64,000 nucleotides of DNA from Echeneis naucrates (Eukaryota > Chordata > Actinopteri > Carangiformes > Echeneidae). The notes beneath the pieces were generated by a model. That model saw only the letters and a program-made list of their open reading frames with translations. It ran no database searches and was not told the DNA's origin. This document shows, one piece after another, positions 52,202 through 64,000 of the stretch. The position numbers were made by a program, and so were the translations under genes. The stretch is taken from the NCBI RefSeq assembly GCF_900963305.1, contig NC_042521.1, positions 5,413,614-5,477,613 of the forward strand, in the 5' to 3' direction. Within the stretch, counting starts at the first letter, position 1, and each line of letters opens with the position of its first letter.

Positions 52202-55200
52202 ATGGACGAAAGAAAATGGGTCGCTGTGTTGTCGTTCCTTCTCTCTGCCATGTTTTCTCTCGGTGTTTATGCCATCAGCCCCGGAGAGGTACTTTTAGAT
52301 GTTATTTCCTCCAAAGATATGACAAAAACAAACTCATCTGCAACACAATAGATAAGTGATGTTTGTCACCCGGCTTCCCATTGACGTGTAGTTTCACATT
52401 TGCATCGTATTTGCATTAAAAGAAACAAGCTCCAGTAAAGTTAAGATGCTTTAAATGTGTTCCTGTAGTGTAGTAAATGAAGTATTTACGAAATTGATGT
52501 TTTGATTGAGATTTGTTTTTTTTCTTCTGTTTCTTTTCAGTGATGAATTTGGTTTTATACACTGTATACACTTTTATTCTAACTAAAACTAAGCTTTTAC
52601 AAACTTGTGTTTTAGATCTGATAAATTCTCTTATCTGCTAACGTCCTGAATTCAAAGTAGTAGTAGCAGTCTTTCCCTCGGTCAGCTTGATTTCTCTGGC
52701 CTTACGTGCAGATTGACCCCCTGGTGTATGATGAGCAGCTGCTGTGGGTAAGTGGAGCCCAGGGGGAAGTCAACACCTACAGGATCCCGCTGCTCACCTT
52801 CACAGCCAAGGGAAACCTACTGGCCTTCGCCGAGGCCAGGAAACACTCATCCAGCGACGTTGGTGCAAAGTTCATTGCCATCCGGCGGTCCACAGACAAA
52901 GGTAGGTTGACCACCCAAGCAGCCATGCATTCAGAAACACTTAGCTATAGCCACAAAACACGGGCTACAGATACACACACCTGTCACCTGTTTAGCACAT
53001 TATAAAAAAATTGGTTTTTAATTGTTTCCTTGTTGCTTTTTAAAACGTAACTGAAATTGTAATTCAGAAAATACCATTACAACTATTAAGGTGACTAAAC
53101 AACACATTTCAAATAGCTGTTTTTCTAGTCACAAACCCAATTAGTTTGCTGGGGTTTTTGTATTATTGTGTAAAGTAAGTAGCCATCTGACAAAATTAGC
53201 AGAATTTCAACTTAAGAGAAAAAGTCATTCAGAGAGCATGGCCCTCTGTCCAATTCCTCCAGTATACACCAGACTGTATAAATAATTTGGATCTGCCCCA
53301 GATGTTCGTGGGATCGTCCCCAAACCATTCCCCTTCCTCCAATAAGTTTGGTTTTCTGCACTCTAAATATAGTTACATGAACTGCTGTATCAAAATTGGC
53401 TTGAAACAGCATCTTATAACAAAAATGGAAACACAAAAAGGGGAAAGGTCTCATAACCAATAACTGTAAAAAGCCTAATGAGCAGGCTGTGTGATGAAGA
53501 AAAAGTTGAATTATTTCACCCGGTATAAAAATATGACTGTTGATCTCCTTCATCCCTCCAGGTGCCACATGGTCCCCGACCTCATTTATTGTTGACGATG
53601 GGACACACCCGGACGGCCTGAGCCTGGGCTCTGTGGTGGTGGACGAGGAGGTGGGATCGGTGATCCTGATCTACAGTGTGTGCTTCCACCTCTACCTCTG
53701 CAGCCCATCCAGCACAATGATGGTGGAGAGTTTGGACGATGGCCTTAGCTGGAGCAAGCCCAGAAACCTCTCAGAGCAGCTTGGGTCGAAGAACTTTGCT
53801 GCTGGTCCGGGCTTCGGCATCCAGGTTAGAGGAAGATAATGATGGTTGTGACTGAGCTGTAAAGCAGCTGTAAAGTCAGTTAAAATTTAAGCTAAATGAC
53901 CTGCATGCATTGTGCTCTGGACATTCAGGTGACAGTTGTTACACGGAGATTTAAGAATAAAAACACAAACTGATTTAGAAAGCAATGAGGCATAAAGTAC
54001 ACGTTAACTCATGTCAGCTCCCTGCAAATTGTCCTCAATTTCTAAAAAAAAAACAAACAAAAAACCCCAAAACAGTTTACACACACAATGTGCTCTGGAC
54101 AGCAATGGACATAATAACGTGTTTGAGTTTGAGCGGTCCGAACTGAATTCTTTATGAAAAGAGGAAGTGCATGGAATGCACAACCTGACACTCTGCAGAG
54201 TAAGAAGTGAAAACTACCTTTTTTCCCCCCTGACTTTACAAAGTTTGCCACATGTTCTCCTTTAAATGCACGCAGTATTACAGATTAAAGTGAGTTAAAC
54301 AAAAATACCAAATCCGCCTAAAAAGCTGAGTTTACAGTCTTTTCCGCATTTCTGAACTCTAAAAACACAAACGAACACAAATCGATGTATCGAATTAAGC
54401 AATGTAGGAACTTAATATGCTCATGTCAGACAAACTGTTTCCACAATGAGGAAGAGCAGCCCAACACCAAAACATTGAAACAGGAACACAGTAAGCATTT
54501 ATGTCCTGGAAGCTGGCAGTTTTTCTTTCCAGCAGTGGAAAGTAACTAGATGCATTTACTCAAATACAATTTTCTTTACTTTATCTTTCATTAAAATTAA
54601 AAAATAATATTAAGAAACCGAATGTTGGGTATAATGTGAATATACCTAACACTAAGTCACTGATGATAGGAATTGTCACACTATGTCTCAGTAGACTATC
54701 GCTTCTTGCCTCTTTTTCAGCACATTTGCTGACTAAGTGTCTAAGTGTCATTATAAACGGTGTTAAAATTTAACATCCAAACTATATGACCACTTGATAA
54801 TAAAATGGGATGTGCTGATGATGATTAAACCAATTATTCTACTTTTAGGGACTGCAGTATTAAAATACTGCTTGCATTTAGTTATATAATCAGTAATCAA
54901 TATATTGAAAAATAACACTTCACTTTGCAAAATGACGAATTCTACTTTTGATATTTTTAATGTTCTGCGCCTTTTATGTATGTGAAAACAGTCTCCTCGT
55001 GTGAACCTGTTGAATCATGCTGTTAAAATGTATTGGACGCTGAGCTTTAATTTTTCAAACAATCACATTGAATGTGGTTTAAAAATGCAGACATTGGAGC
55101 ATGCAGCAGCAGCAGCAGAATAATGAATAATAGAATAGAATAATTCATTTTATAAGTTATAATTGTTAGAGGCATGTTTGTGCTTCCCAATTATTTACCT

Positions 55201-57165
55201 TTTTTTGTTTGTTTATTTTTAAAGAAAGCATATGATGCAAAAACACACTGTTCATGATATGCCGTTAATTACATTATACACACAATTTACAGATTTGAAT
55301 TCAATTTCTGCTTTTTCATGTTCTTTGTAGTGAGTTTGAGTCTGTCTGTGTTTTGTTTTTGGTTTTTTTTCTCCAACAGAAGCGTTATAATCCAGCAAAG
55401 GGGAGGTTGGTGGTTTGTGGTCATGGAACAATCGAGGGGGATGGCGTTTTCTGCATCTTGAGTGATGACCATGGCCGTAAATGGTACAACGGTGCAGCGC
55501 TGAAAAGCATCCCCTACAACCAGAAGAAGAAACCACAGGACTTCAACCCTGATGAGTGCCAGGTATGTTTCCAAACGTTCAGTAAACTGCATGGTAATGA
55601 TTACCTCTTTTAATTTCTTCTCGTGGATGTAACTTTATGAAAACTGAAAATGATAACTAACTGCTGTGACAACAGCATTTAAAAACATCAGTACCAAAGA
55701 TCAAACTTCATACTGTCTCAGGTATCCAGTACATCAGTCCAGTTGAAACCACAGAGAAGAATACTCTGGTTGCATTGCGTCTGCTAAAAGTGCGAATAAC
55801 AATATGAATTCTGAAATTAAGGTTTTATTTTGGTGGTTTTACATGTCAGCATAATGTGAAGCACTTCTTCCCTCTAGTTGCCAGGTGAAAAAAAATCTAC
55901 TTTTTCCAATTGATATAATTTTTAAACACATCTGGCTGTTATCTCAGCTGCTCTGTGATGCCTTCACAGGCAGTGAAACCAAGGTGACCTCATTAACAAC
56001 GTCAACAATGTTTCATATTACTCTTTCTCACCCCTTTTAAAAGAAAATACAACATAAAACAGTATTTTGCTATTATACAATGTTTGATCCAAACCTTTCC
56101 AAATGAAACAGAAAAATATTAATCCATCTTTTTTGTGGGATTTGGACATCTGTGTTTTCAATTTGTAGATGTTTTTTTTTTTTTCTTTCTTTTTCATTCC
56201 TTAGCCAAAATATATATATTTCCTTATTTTAAGTAGAAGACTGTTCAATAACCAAGAAAGTGTGGCATCTTCCTAGATTGCTCTCATTGCTTAAGACTTC
56301 AGGCCAACAGATGCACATTTTCTTCTGCAGGCTCTTGTTACCACCAGCTTTATTTTAGCTGCTGTTTGGGCCTATAAAAATGCTTGCCAGTGTCTCAAAC
56401 TACAAAATGAAACATTTTCCTCTATCTCTATGCCTCTGCAGCCAGTTGAGATGATGGACGGCAGCATCGTCATCAATGTGCGGAACCAGAACAATTATCA
56501 CTGCAGGTGTCGTGTGGTCGTGCGCAGCCATGACGGGGGATTATCGCTGCCAATAGATGATCTGTACTTCGACTATACGCTGGTGGATCCCGCAATAGCA
56601 GCTGGAGCTCTACAGAAAGATGGAGTGCTGTACTTCACAAACCCTTCCAACGAGCAACACAGTAAGGACTACTTACACTATGTAGTAATAACTAGCAAAT
56701 TTACCAGAATAATATCCAGTGAAAATACGGTTAGAATTTTTTTCCCCAAAACTTTATTGAAGCGTAGAATTATTATCAGCAAAGTGTAGTTGAAAAAGTA
56801 AAAGTAATTGCTGAGAGCCTTTTCAATGTGTTATACAATTAAATGATCAAAAAAATCTGTTATCTTACTGTTGATCGACAGAATTGATCCACTCGTCTTT
56901 TCAGCTCTAATGAGGAAACTAACCTGCTGCTTTATCCCCCTCAGGAATTAACCTAACCTTACGTTGGTCGCTAACCAATGGTACGTCTTGGGAGAATAAA
57001 GCTGTCCAGATATGGGCAGGACCAAGTGGCTACTCCTGCATGACGTCACTGGACAGTGGTTCAGCTGAAGACCGGAAGTATATCTTTGTCATTTATGAAA
57101 AGGGCCACAAAGACTATGACGAGACTGTCTCGTTTGCCAAGATCCACCTGTATGGTGGCTTTTAG
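52202..57165 (+). CDS. neu1: lysosomal sialidase (neuraminidase 1)
   Basis: Removes terminal sialic acid from glycoproteins and oligosaccharides in the lysosome, in complex with cathepsin A. Exons: 52202-52288, 52712-52901, 53562-53824, 55380-55562, 56442-56661, 56945-57165; 1164 nt, 387 aa (human 415). Exon 1 is a hydrophobic signal peptide ([18 protein letters not shown]). The sialidase signature YRIP is at 52-55, followed by [14 protein letters not shown]; Asp boxes are STDKGATW (89-96), SLDDGLSW and SDDHGRKW. Conserved [20 protein letters not shown] and the glycosylation sites NLT and NGT ([16 protein letters not shown]) match human. The protein ends LYGGF, keeping the tyrosine-based lysosomal motif of human YGTL. 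Unlike human NEU1 it has a shorter N-terminus. 3' UTR signals AATAAA lie at 57967-57972 and 58514-58519. Confidence 0.97.
54533..54582 (+). repeat. fragment of a dispersed teleost repeat in neu1 intron 3
   Basis: AGTGGAAAGTAACTAGATGC and the following ATTTACTCAAATAC closely follow the start of a repeat I recall as widespread in fish genomes (consensus AGTGGAAAGTAACTAAGTAC...). Only about 45 bp are recognisable. I cannot assign the family from memory. Confidence 0.4.
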
Positions 57166-58590
57166 AACTTGTGAGTAGACTAACTAACTCTTCTGTTAAT
57201 TAGGCAGGAAAGAAAAATAACTGAGCATGACTCCTGCTTTAAATCCATCTCATCTTTGTCTCCCAGATTCAAACACTGAAGGGAAAAGGTACCATTCTCA
57301 GGACTCCAGGCAGACTTTGTGATATTAATTTTGAGGCAATGGTTGGCTCGGCCCCATGAACTCTTATGACAAAGCAATCTGTATACAATTTTGTGTTTTT
57401 GTCATGCACAGGTTTTTGGAGGGGGAAAAAACTCAAACACATGTTCAAGATTATTTTATTGACCAAGTGCAATGGTTTTCAATCAACATTGACCATACTG
57501 TCATGCAAATACTGTGTGTTTTGAATCCGACATCACTTTACATCACACCAAAGTATGACATCAGTTTCCAGTATCAAGTCAGACCACTGGCAGACAGTTT
57601 GAACTTTGGGATCTGAAAAGTGAAAAGCAATGTTAATACAGTATAGATTTAAAGTATCTCTGGTACAGGTCATACCAGGTCCATCACTAATCACCCAGCT
57701 GAGAGCACAACTGTGAAATAATTCACATTTGCTTAGATAATGCAGTCGTGTACATGGGTGGCTGGATTTCACATCTTAGATTTGTCAGTGCTTATAATTA
57801 TTATGAGGGATTGATCAGAATGTGAATGTTCAAATGGATAATGATTGAAACATGTTCTGTCTTTACAAAAAACAAAATAATGTTAATAGCCTTTTATGTG
57901 TGTGATACTACATTTGAATACTTGTTCTATCTGCGGCTTGAGTGGTTTGAGAAAAACATGAGGTGCAATAAAAAAAAATCCAGGAGTAGTATGGGTGTGA
58001 TTGAATGTACGATTGAAGGGGTAAGTGCATGATGTGGTGTTCTTTTTGTGCGTCTTCAGAATCCATTCTGTTATTGTGCAAACAGTTTGCACTGCTCTAC
58101 TCACTTTGCTGTTTTTAATTTTTGATTCATGTGTCCAATTATGCGATGTTACCAGCATTGTACACAGGGTGTTCCATCGTGCTTCATTTATTGTGTAATA
58201 TTGTGTGATACTTAAGGAAAAAAAAAAATCTAACCACTGTAATGAGCATTAACTGTATGTTCAGATGAAAAGAGAATACCTCCCAGTGAAGTGCCTTTTG
58301 ACAGCAGTAAGGAAAGACGATTTACACCAGGGTTAAAGAAAACATTTGCTTAGATTTGCAACCATCAAATTTGTACTGACCATGTAACAGAGATAAGTCC
58401 ATGCATTTCTCTCTGACAGACCTTGTCAAAGAAATCCTGTAAAGAACAGTTTACATTTATTTTTTTAAATACTCACTTCTACATGAGGTTTATTATTTTG
58501 GAACAAATCATACAATAAAAAAAACCTAATGAACCTTTTGATTGTTGCAAGAGATTGTTCAGATTCTTGTAGAATCACGGATCCATGTGA
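57166..58590 (+). other. neu1 3' UTR and downstream spacer
   Basis: Non-coding sequence after the neu1 stop, with polyadenylation signals at 57967-57972 and 58514-58519. The open frames in it overlap on both strands and have no family resemblance. The spacer leads into the transposon remnant at 58590. Confidence 0.5.
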
Positions 58591-58860
58591 TCAGTGCTGT
58601 CTTTACTCTGCAGCATGATGGACAGTCATAAAGACCCATCTTCAGCGCCAAGGTGAATCAGGAGTCCTGCAGCAGATGGTCTGGCCCCCACACAGCCCTG
58701 ATCTCAACATCATAGTCAGTCTGGGATTGCATAAAAACACATTACACACTGACAAACTGCCAAGTTTTCAAAGGTTGACTTGGAACAACCCACCTGCGAG
58801 TAGCCTTGTAAATGTGCATGCATCTCTTTTCTGCACTTTGAATTACAATAACAACTAAAC
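58590..58860 (+). mobile_element. degraded Tc1/mariner transposase C-terminal remnant
   Basis: A + strand reading gives VWPPHSPDLNII, the hallmark of Tc1-type DD34E transposases (WPxQSPDLNPIE), followed about 30 codons later by WNNPPASSLVNVHAS, which parallels the family's WNNIPxEFLxNLxxS near the C-terminus. The glutamate expected after DLNII is replaced and the frame between the motifs is damaged; the piece also lacks the N-terminal DNA-binding half, and no terminal inverted repeats were seen. It is an old, inactive insertion between neu1 and prrc2a. Confidence 0.65.
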
Positions 58861-59279
58861 GAAAACATTTCATGACAAGGCCTTTGAGAGCATCGTCGCC
58901 TTTTTTATCAGTGCATAAATCTCCTGCACAGTTTGGATGCCTGACCCTGAAATTTCGTTAGTTTCCAGCAGTGAGTCATTGATCCAAGCTACAGAAAATC
59001 AATAACTGCCTTGCACGCAATAAATTCAGAAAATGCGTGACCCGAAGTACCCTCCTGGGGTTTCCTTTTCTATGTGTAGTAAAACCACGATCCATCGCTG
59101 TTCCCAATATTTGGCTCCATCTAAATGTGACTGATGCAAAGGCAGTAGATAAATCACACATTATAAAAAAAAATAATAATAATAAGCACAAAAAAAAAAA
59201 TAATAAATAATCAAAATCTTGTAATTTATAACCAAACCAAACCAATGAAGTTTATTTTAAATGTATTTTGCATGAACAG

Positions 59280-60060
59280 TCACATTTCCTCTTCTACAGC
59301 AGAGGTCCCAAACGGCTCCCATCTCCTGAACCTATCCAGTAGCCGTTGACGGCTCTTCAGCTGACGGATCGAGTCCAGGATCACAGTTTTGTTTCCCCCC
59401 TTTTTTCATTCATTTTTTTTATTATTTTTGAAAAAAGAGGAAAAAAAAGAAAAGGAGTGCAAGTAAGCTGAACACCCCCTGTGTGTTTAAACTACTCTTG
59501 GTGTCGGAGTTTGCTGTAGGGACCGTGTTGAGTGTGTGTGTGTTTTTTTTTTTCTTGACCATGCAGGATAACGCTGCTTAGCTAGCTGGGTCTCTTGCTA
59601 GAAAGCTACGCGATAGCAAAGCTAACCTCACTCTGCGGTACAACCTCGAGACAAGTCGGGACGAGACCAGGTCAGTGGCCGGAACATTTAGCCTGATTAT
59701 GCAGACCCCGAGCAGATACAAGAACCGCGGAGAAATTCGCCGTCGCCGGACACTGAGTTAGCCTCCCCGGGGGTGATGTTTTGTGGCGGGGTCGTCCTTA
59801 TTTTTCGGTTGTTGCTGCTAGCTAACGTTGGGAGGTTGCCTAGCTCGCTAAACTAGCCCGGCTAGCGTTTTTTTGTGTGTAAATGTATACTTTTAATTTC
59901 GTCGTGACCTCCTGTTTGTCAGCATTCTTGTGATCGCAAGTTCAGCTAGGGCTATTTTGTTGACATTATATTCATTTAGTCTCGGTTGCCAGGGATTCAA
60001 GACCTAACGTTGCTAATGTTAGCTTAGGAGCTAATGTAGCTTCGGCGTCAGTTTGCAACA
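59280..60060 (+). promoter_or_regulatory. prrc2a CpG-rich promoter and non-coding exon 1
   Basis: GC- and CpG-rich stretch with several GCTAGC/GTTAGC-type motifs often seen in fish promoters. A good donor candidate, GAGACCAG|GTCAGT (GT at about 59670), would end a non-coding first exon spliced to the coding exon at 62360. Start site and exon start are not fixed by the sequence. Confidence 0.5.
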
Positions 60061-60556
60061 GACTGACAGTTAAAACCGTTTTGTTTGCCTTTTGTTTTTT
60101 GAATTATGATCCCCAAACCACCAATTTCTGTTTCTTCTGTGTCGCTGGGGGCTTTAGATGTCAGCGACGTGATGTGAAGTCAGCTTCTGTGAAAAGACAG
60201 CGGCTCTGCATTAACGTTAATGTGTACCGGGCCTGCCTCCAGCGCCATTTTGTTTTGTTCTCCTAATAAAACCCATTTTTTTCTGCGTTCTCCGGTGCCC
60301 TCTCTGAACGACAGATAAACTACATGGTTTCACTAAAAAAAAGGGCCCGGTTGCGATGATATCACTGTGTGATTGATAACTTGGTCCCCTTCTTAGAGGT
60401 GAGGAGTTGTGACCGAAACGTATTACTGCAAAATATTGAAAAATGCATTATGAAACATCAACGCAGTCCCCCTCCCAGCGCCAGCAATGAGGCCCTGTGT
60501 TAGCCTGCTAGGTGGTTAGCACCACAATGAAGATGCCTCAGTCCGCAGCTACTGTT

Positions 60557-60595
<39 letters not shown>

Positions 60596-62359
60596 ACCCG
60601 ATTGCAATGGCAGCTTTCAAGACAGCTTTGCCCAAAGCTTATCGTGTAGCTATGTGCGGTTGTTGACCTCCCATTAGCTCCCCAATGCCCCCTTTGTAAT
60701 GTTCAGATATGGTTTGGTAGTGTAGCTGCTGGCCCCCGTTAATCCCCATACAACATGTAGTTGATCAGCCATCCCACGACCTAATTTTCTAATCTCATCT
60801 GGCTGTTGAGGCACGGTGCGGTGCTGCTGCGCAGTAGACATCCAGGGAAAAGATTTGTTGTTTGGTGTTGTCCAGTTTGTGTAGTGATATGTGATTTTTA
60901 TTTATTTATTTCAGTGCGCAGAAGCCTTGGAATTTGGGAAAGTGTTGTTTTTAAATGTCGTTTCATATCCAGCCCCATATGGCTAAACATTGCCATGCTT
61001 ATATGTCCAAAAAGATGAGTTCACACCATGTTAAAAGGAGCTGTTGTAACCTTTTGTTGAGCCTTAATGTCATCCTCTAAATCAGAGGCTATTTAGACTA
61101 GTCCACACCATTCCAGTGCCAAATGTTTTTTGTAGCATAACAATTTTATTTGGATAACTCAGTAATTGTGCCTAATGGGTGTTGGGTGGATTGAGGGCAG
61201 CAGTTCAACCTGCTAGATGCCGGCAAATCATTCTGAATTGGAAAAGTGTCAGTGCAGTGGGTTTTATTGATGTGATGAGTTCAGATGAAAGGCTGGTCAG
61301 TTTCCATGGAGCCAATACTGTCTCAAGGCGAGCCATAGAGGGATATAATTTATAATGTGTTGCTATAGAAACCATGGCCCTGCTTTTTCCTTTCTTTTGT
61401 ACAGTGTTTCAGGATGAGGTGTTTAGTCATGCACTGTATTCTGATTGCTCACAGTGTTATTACTGGCATTACGTTGAATCTGTTTTAGCTACAGTTTGTG
61501 TAAAGGGAATACACTTTTGAAAGAAATACCTACTCACATGCTTTTAAAGCTGCAACCAAACTAGAAGAGTGGAAATGTAAATCCAACTGCTGTAATCAGC
61601 CTGAACTCGATGTTAAAATTGTATTATAGGTCATTGAGATTCATGCAACCAGTGGGATGAAGATGTTTGTAAACAATGTGGTTGGGACAAATATATGGGT
61701 TTCTGAAACTATGAATCTCATTTTAGCATCAAAATGCCCTGTAGGTTGTCTGAGATTACTGTGATTGTTCTTTTTTTGTTGTTGTTGTCTTGGTTTAAAA
61801 GGCTGTGTCAATATTTTGGAACAAGGAAGCAATGATTTTTATCTACATATACCTTTTGATTAATACCTGCAACAGGCATTTTTTAATATCAGAGAACTGT
61901 ATATTGCTTTAATAGCTGAAACTTTTGAACATTTTAATTGCTATTGTTATTTTCAAGAAATCTATTGCTGTTACATTTTCAAGCATTCTCCTATGTTTTT
62001 TGTAGATTTGGTGGATGCAAAGAAGAATTGCTGCCAGTAATATAAATAATTTAGGAATTATTTTGCCCATAATGTGTTTTCCGCCTTTTTAGTATTATGT
62101 GTTTGTATGTGTTGTATGATTAAGTATGTAAGTTTTGCAGAATTACATGTGTTATGATAGTATTGGACTTAATCTTATTTGATTAATCCAACATCTTAGA
62201 GAAAACAGAAATAACTGCTGAATCAAATTCTGTATTCTGTGTGACATGTTTTGAGAGACAGTTTCGGTTTGCTGTTGTGAATGCATCCTTGTACAACCAG
62301 CGTTTTTAATCAAACCATCATTGTATACCTAGTGTCAAATTACTTTCTTTCTCTTCTAG
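60061..62359 (+). other. prrc2a intron 1
   Basis: Non-coding, with a (TA)n run at 60563-60592 and AT-rich remainder. Nothing recognisable on either strand. Confidence 0.5.
60563..60592. repeat. (TA)n microsatellite
   Basis: Fifteen TA units in prrc2a intron 1. Confidence 0.9.
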
Positions 62360-62380
62360 TCTCAGGGCTCACCATACTCA

Positions 62381-64000
<1,620 letters not shown>

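Noticed and set aside
53212-53568. 118-codon minus-strand frame in neu1 intron 2
   Set aside because: It runs into the neu1 exon 3 acceptor and has no family resemblance; the segment may be a worn repeat but I could not identify it.

Overview
This is a vertebrate window, almost certainly from a teleost fish. Genes are split into many short exons with GT-AG introns, intergenic DNA is AT-rich, CA/TG and A-run microsatellites are common, and there are worn teleost-type repeats. All exon chains were traced by hand from splice sites and frame and close without a leftover phase. Family names come from remembered vertebrate proteins, not from a search.

Layout: the first exon of an slc44a4-like gene (-, 1057-1096, rest outside the window); ehmt2/G9a (-, 2491-13489, 27 coding exons, 1180 aa); zbtb12 (+, 14871-16954, 572 aa); nelfe (-, 18714-21740, 10 coding exons, 370 aa); skiv2l (+, 22364-33394, 29 exons, 1246 aa); prrt1/SynDIG4 (+, 34337-41327, 241 aa); a tmem268-like gene (-, 46610-49139, 347 aa); neu1 sialidase (+, 52202-57165, 387 aa); and the 5' end of prrc2a (+, from 62397, running off the right edge).

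SLC44A4, EHMT2, ZBTB12, NELFE, SKIV2L, PRRT1, NEU1 and PRRC2A all lie in the human MHC class III region. The window is therefore a teleost MHC class III-like block. The core order slc44a4-ehmt2-zbtb12-nelfe-skiv2l is kept, including the divergent nelfe/skiv2l pair. The complement genes C2 and CFB, which interleave with this core in mammals, are not seen. zbtb12 is flipped relative to ehmt2, so the two now diverge from one promoter region. The tmem268-like gene is the newcomer; human TMEM268 maps to 9q32, in an MHC-paralogous region.

The genes do not form a pathway. They are mostly housekeeping nuclear or RNA genes (histone H3K9 methylation, transcription pausing, RNA-exosome helicase, RNA-granule protein), plus a lysosomal sialidase with two CLEAR-like E-boxes upstream, a synaptic membrane protein and a small two-TM protein. 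Non-coding content includes CpG-rich promoters, an orphan CRE/CCAAT cluster between zbtb12 and nelfe, a Tc1/mariner remnant, a SINE-like fragment and several microsatellites. No CRISPR, tRNA or rRNA genes, or virus-like elements were recognised.
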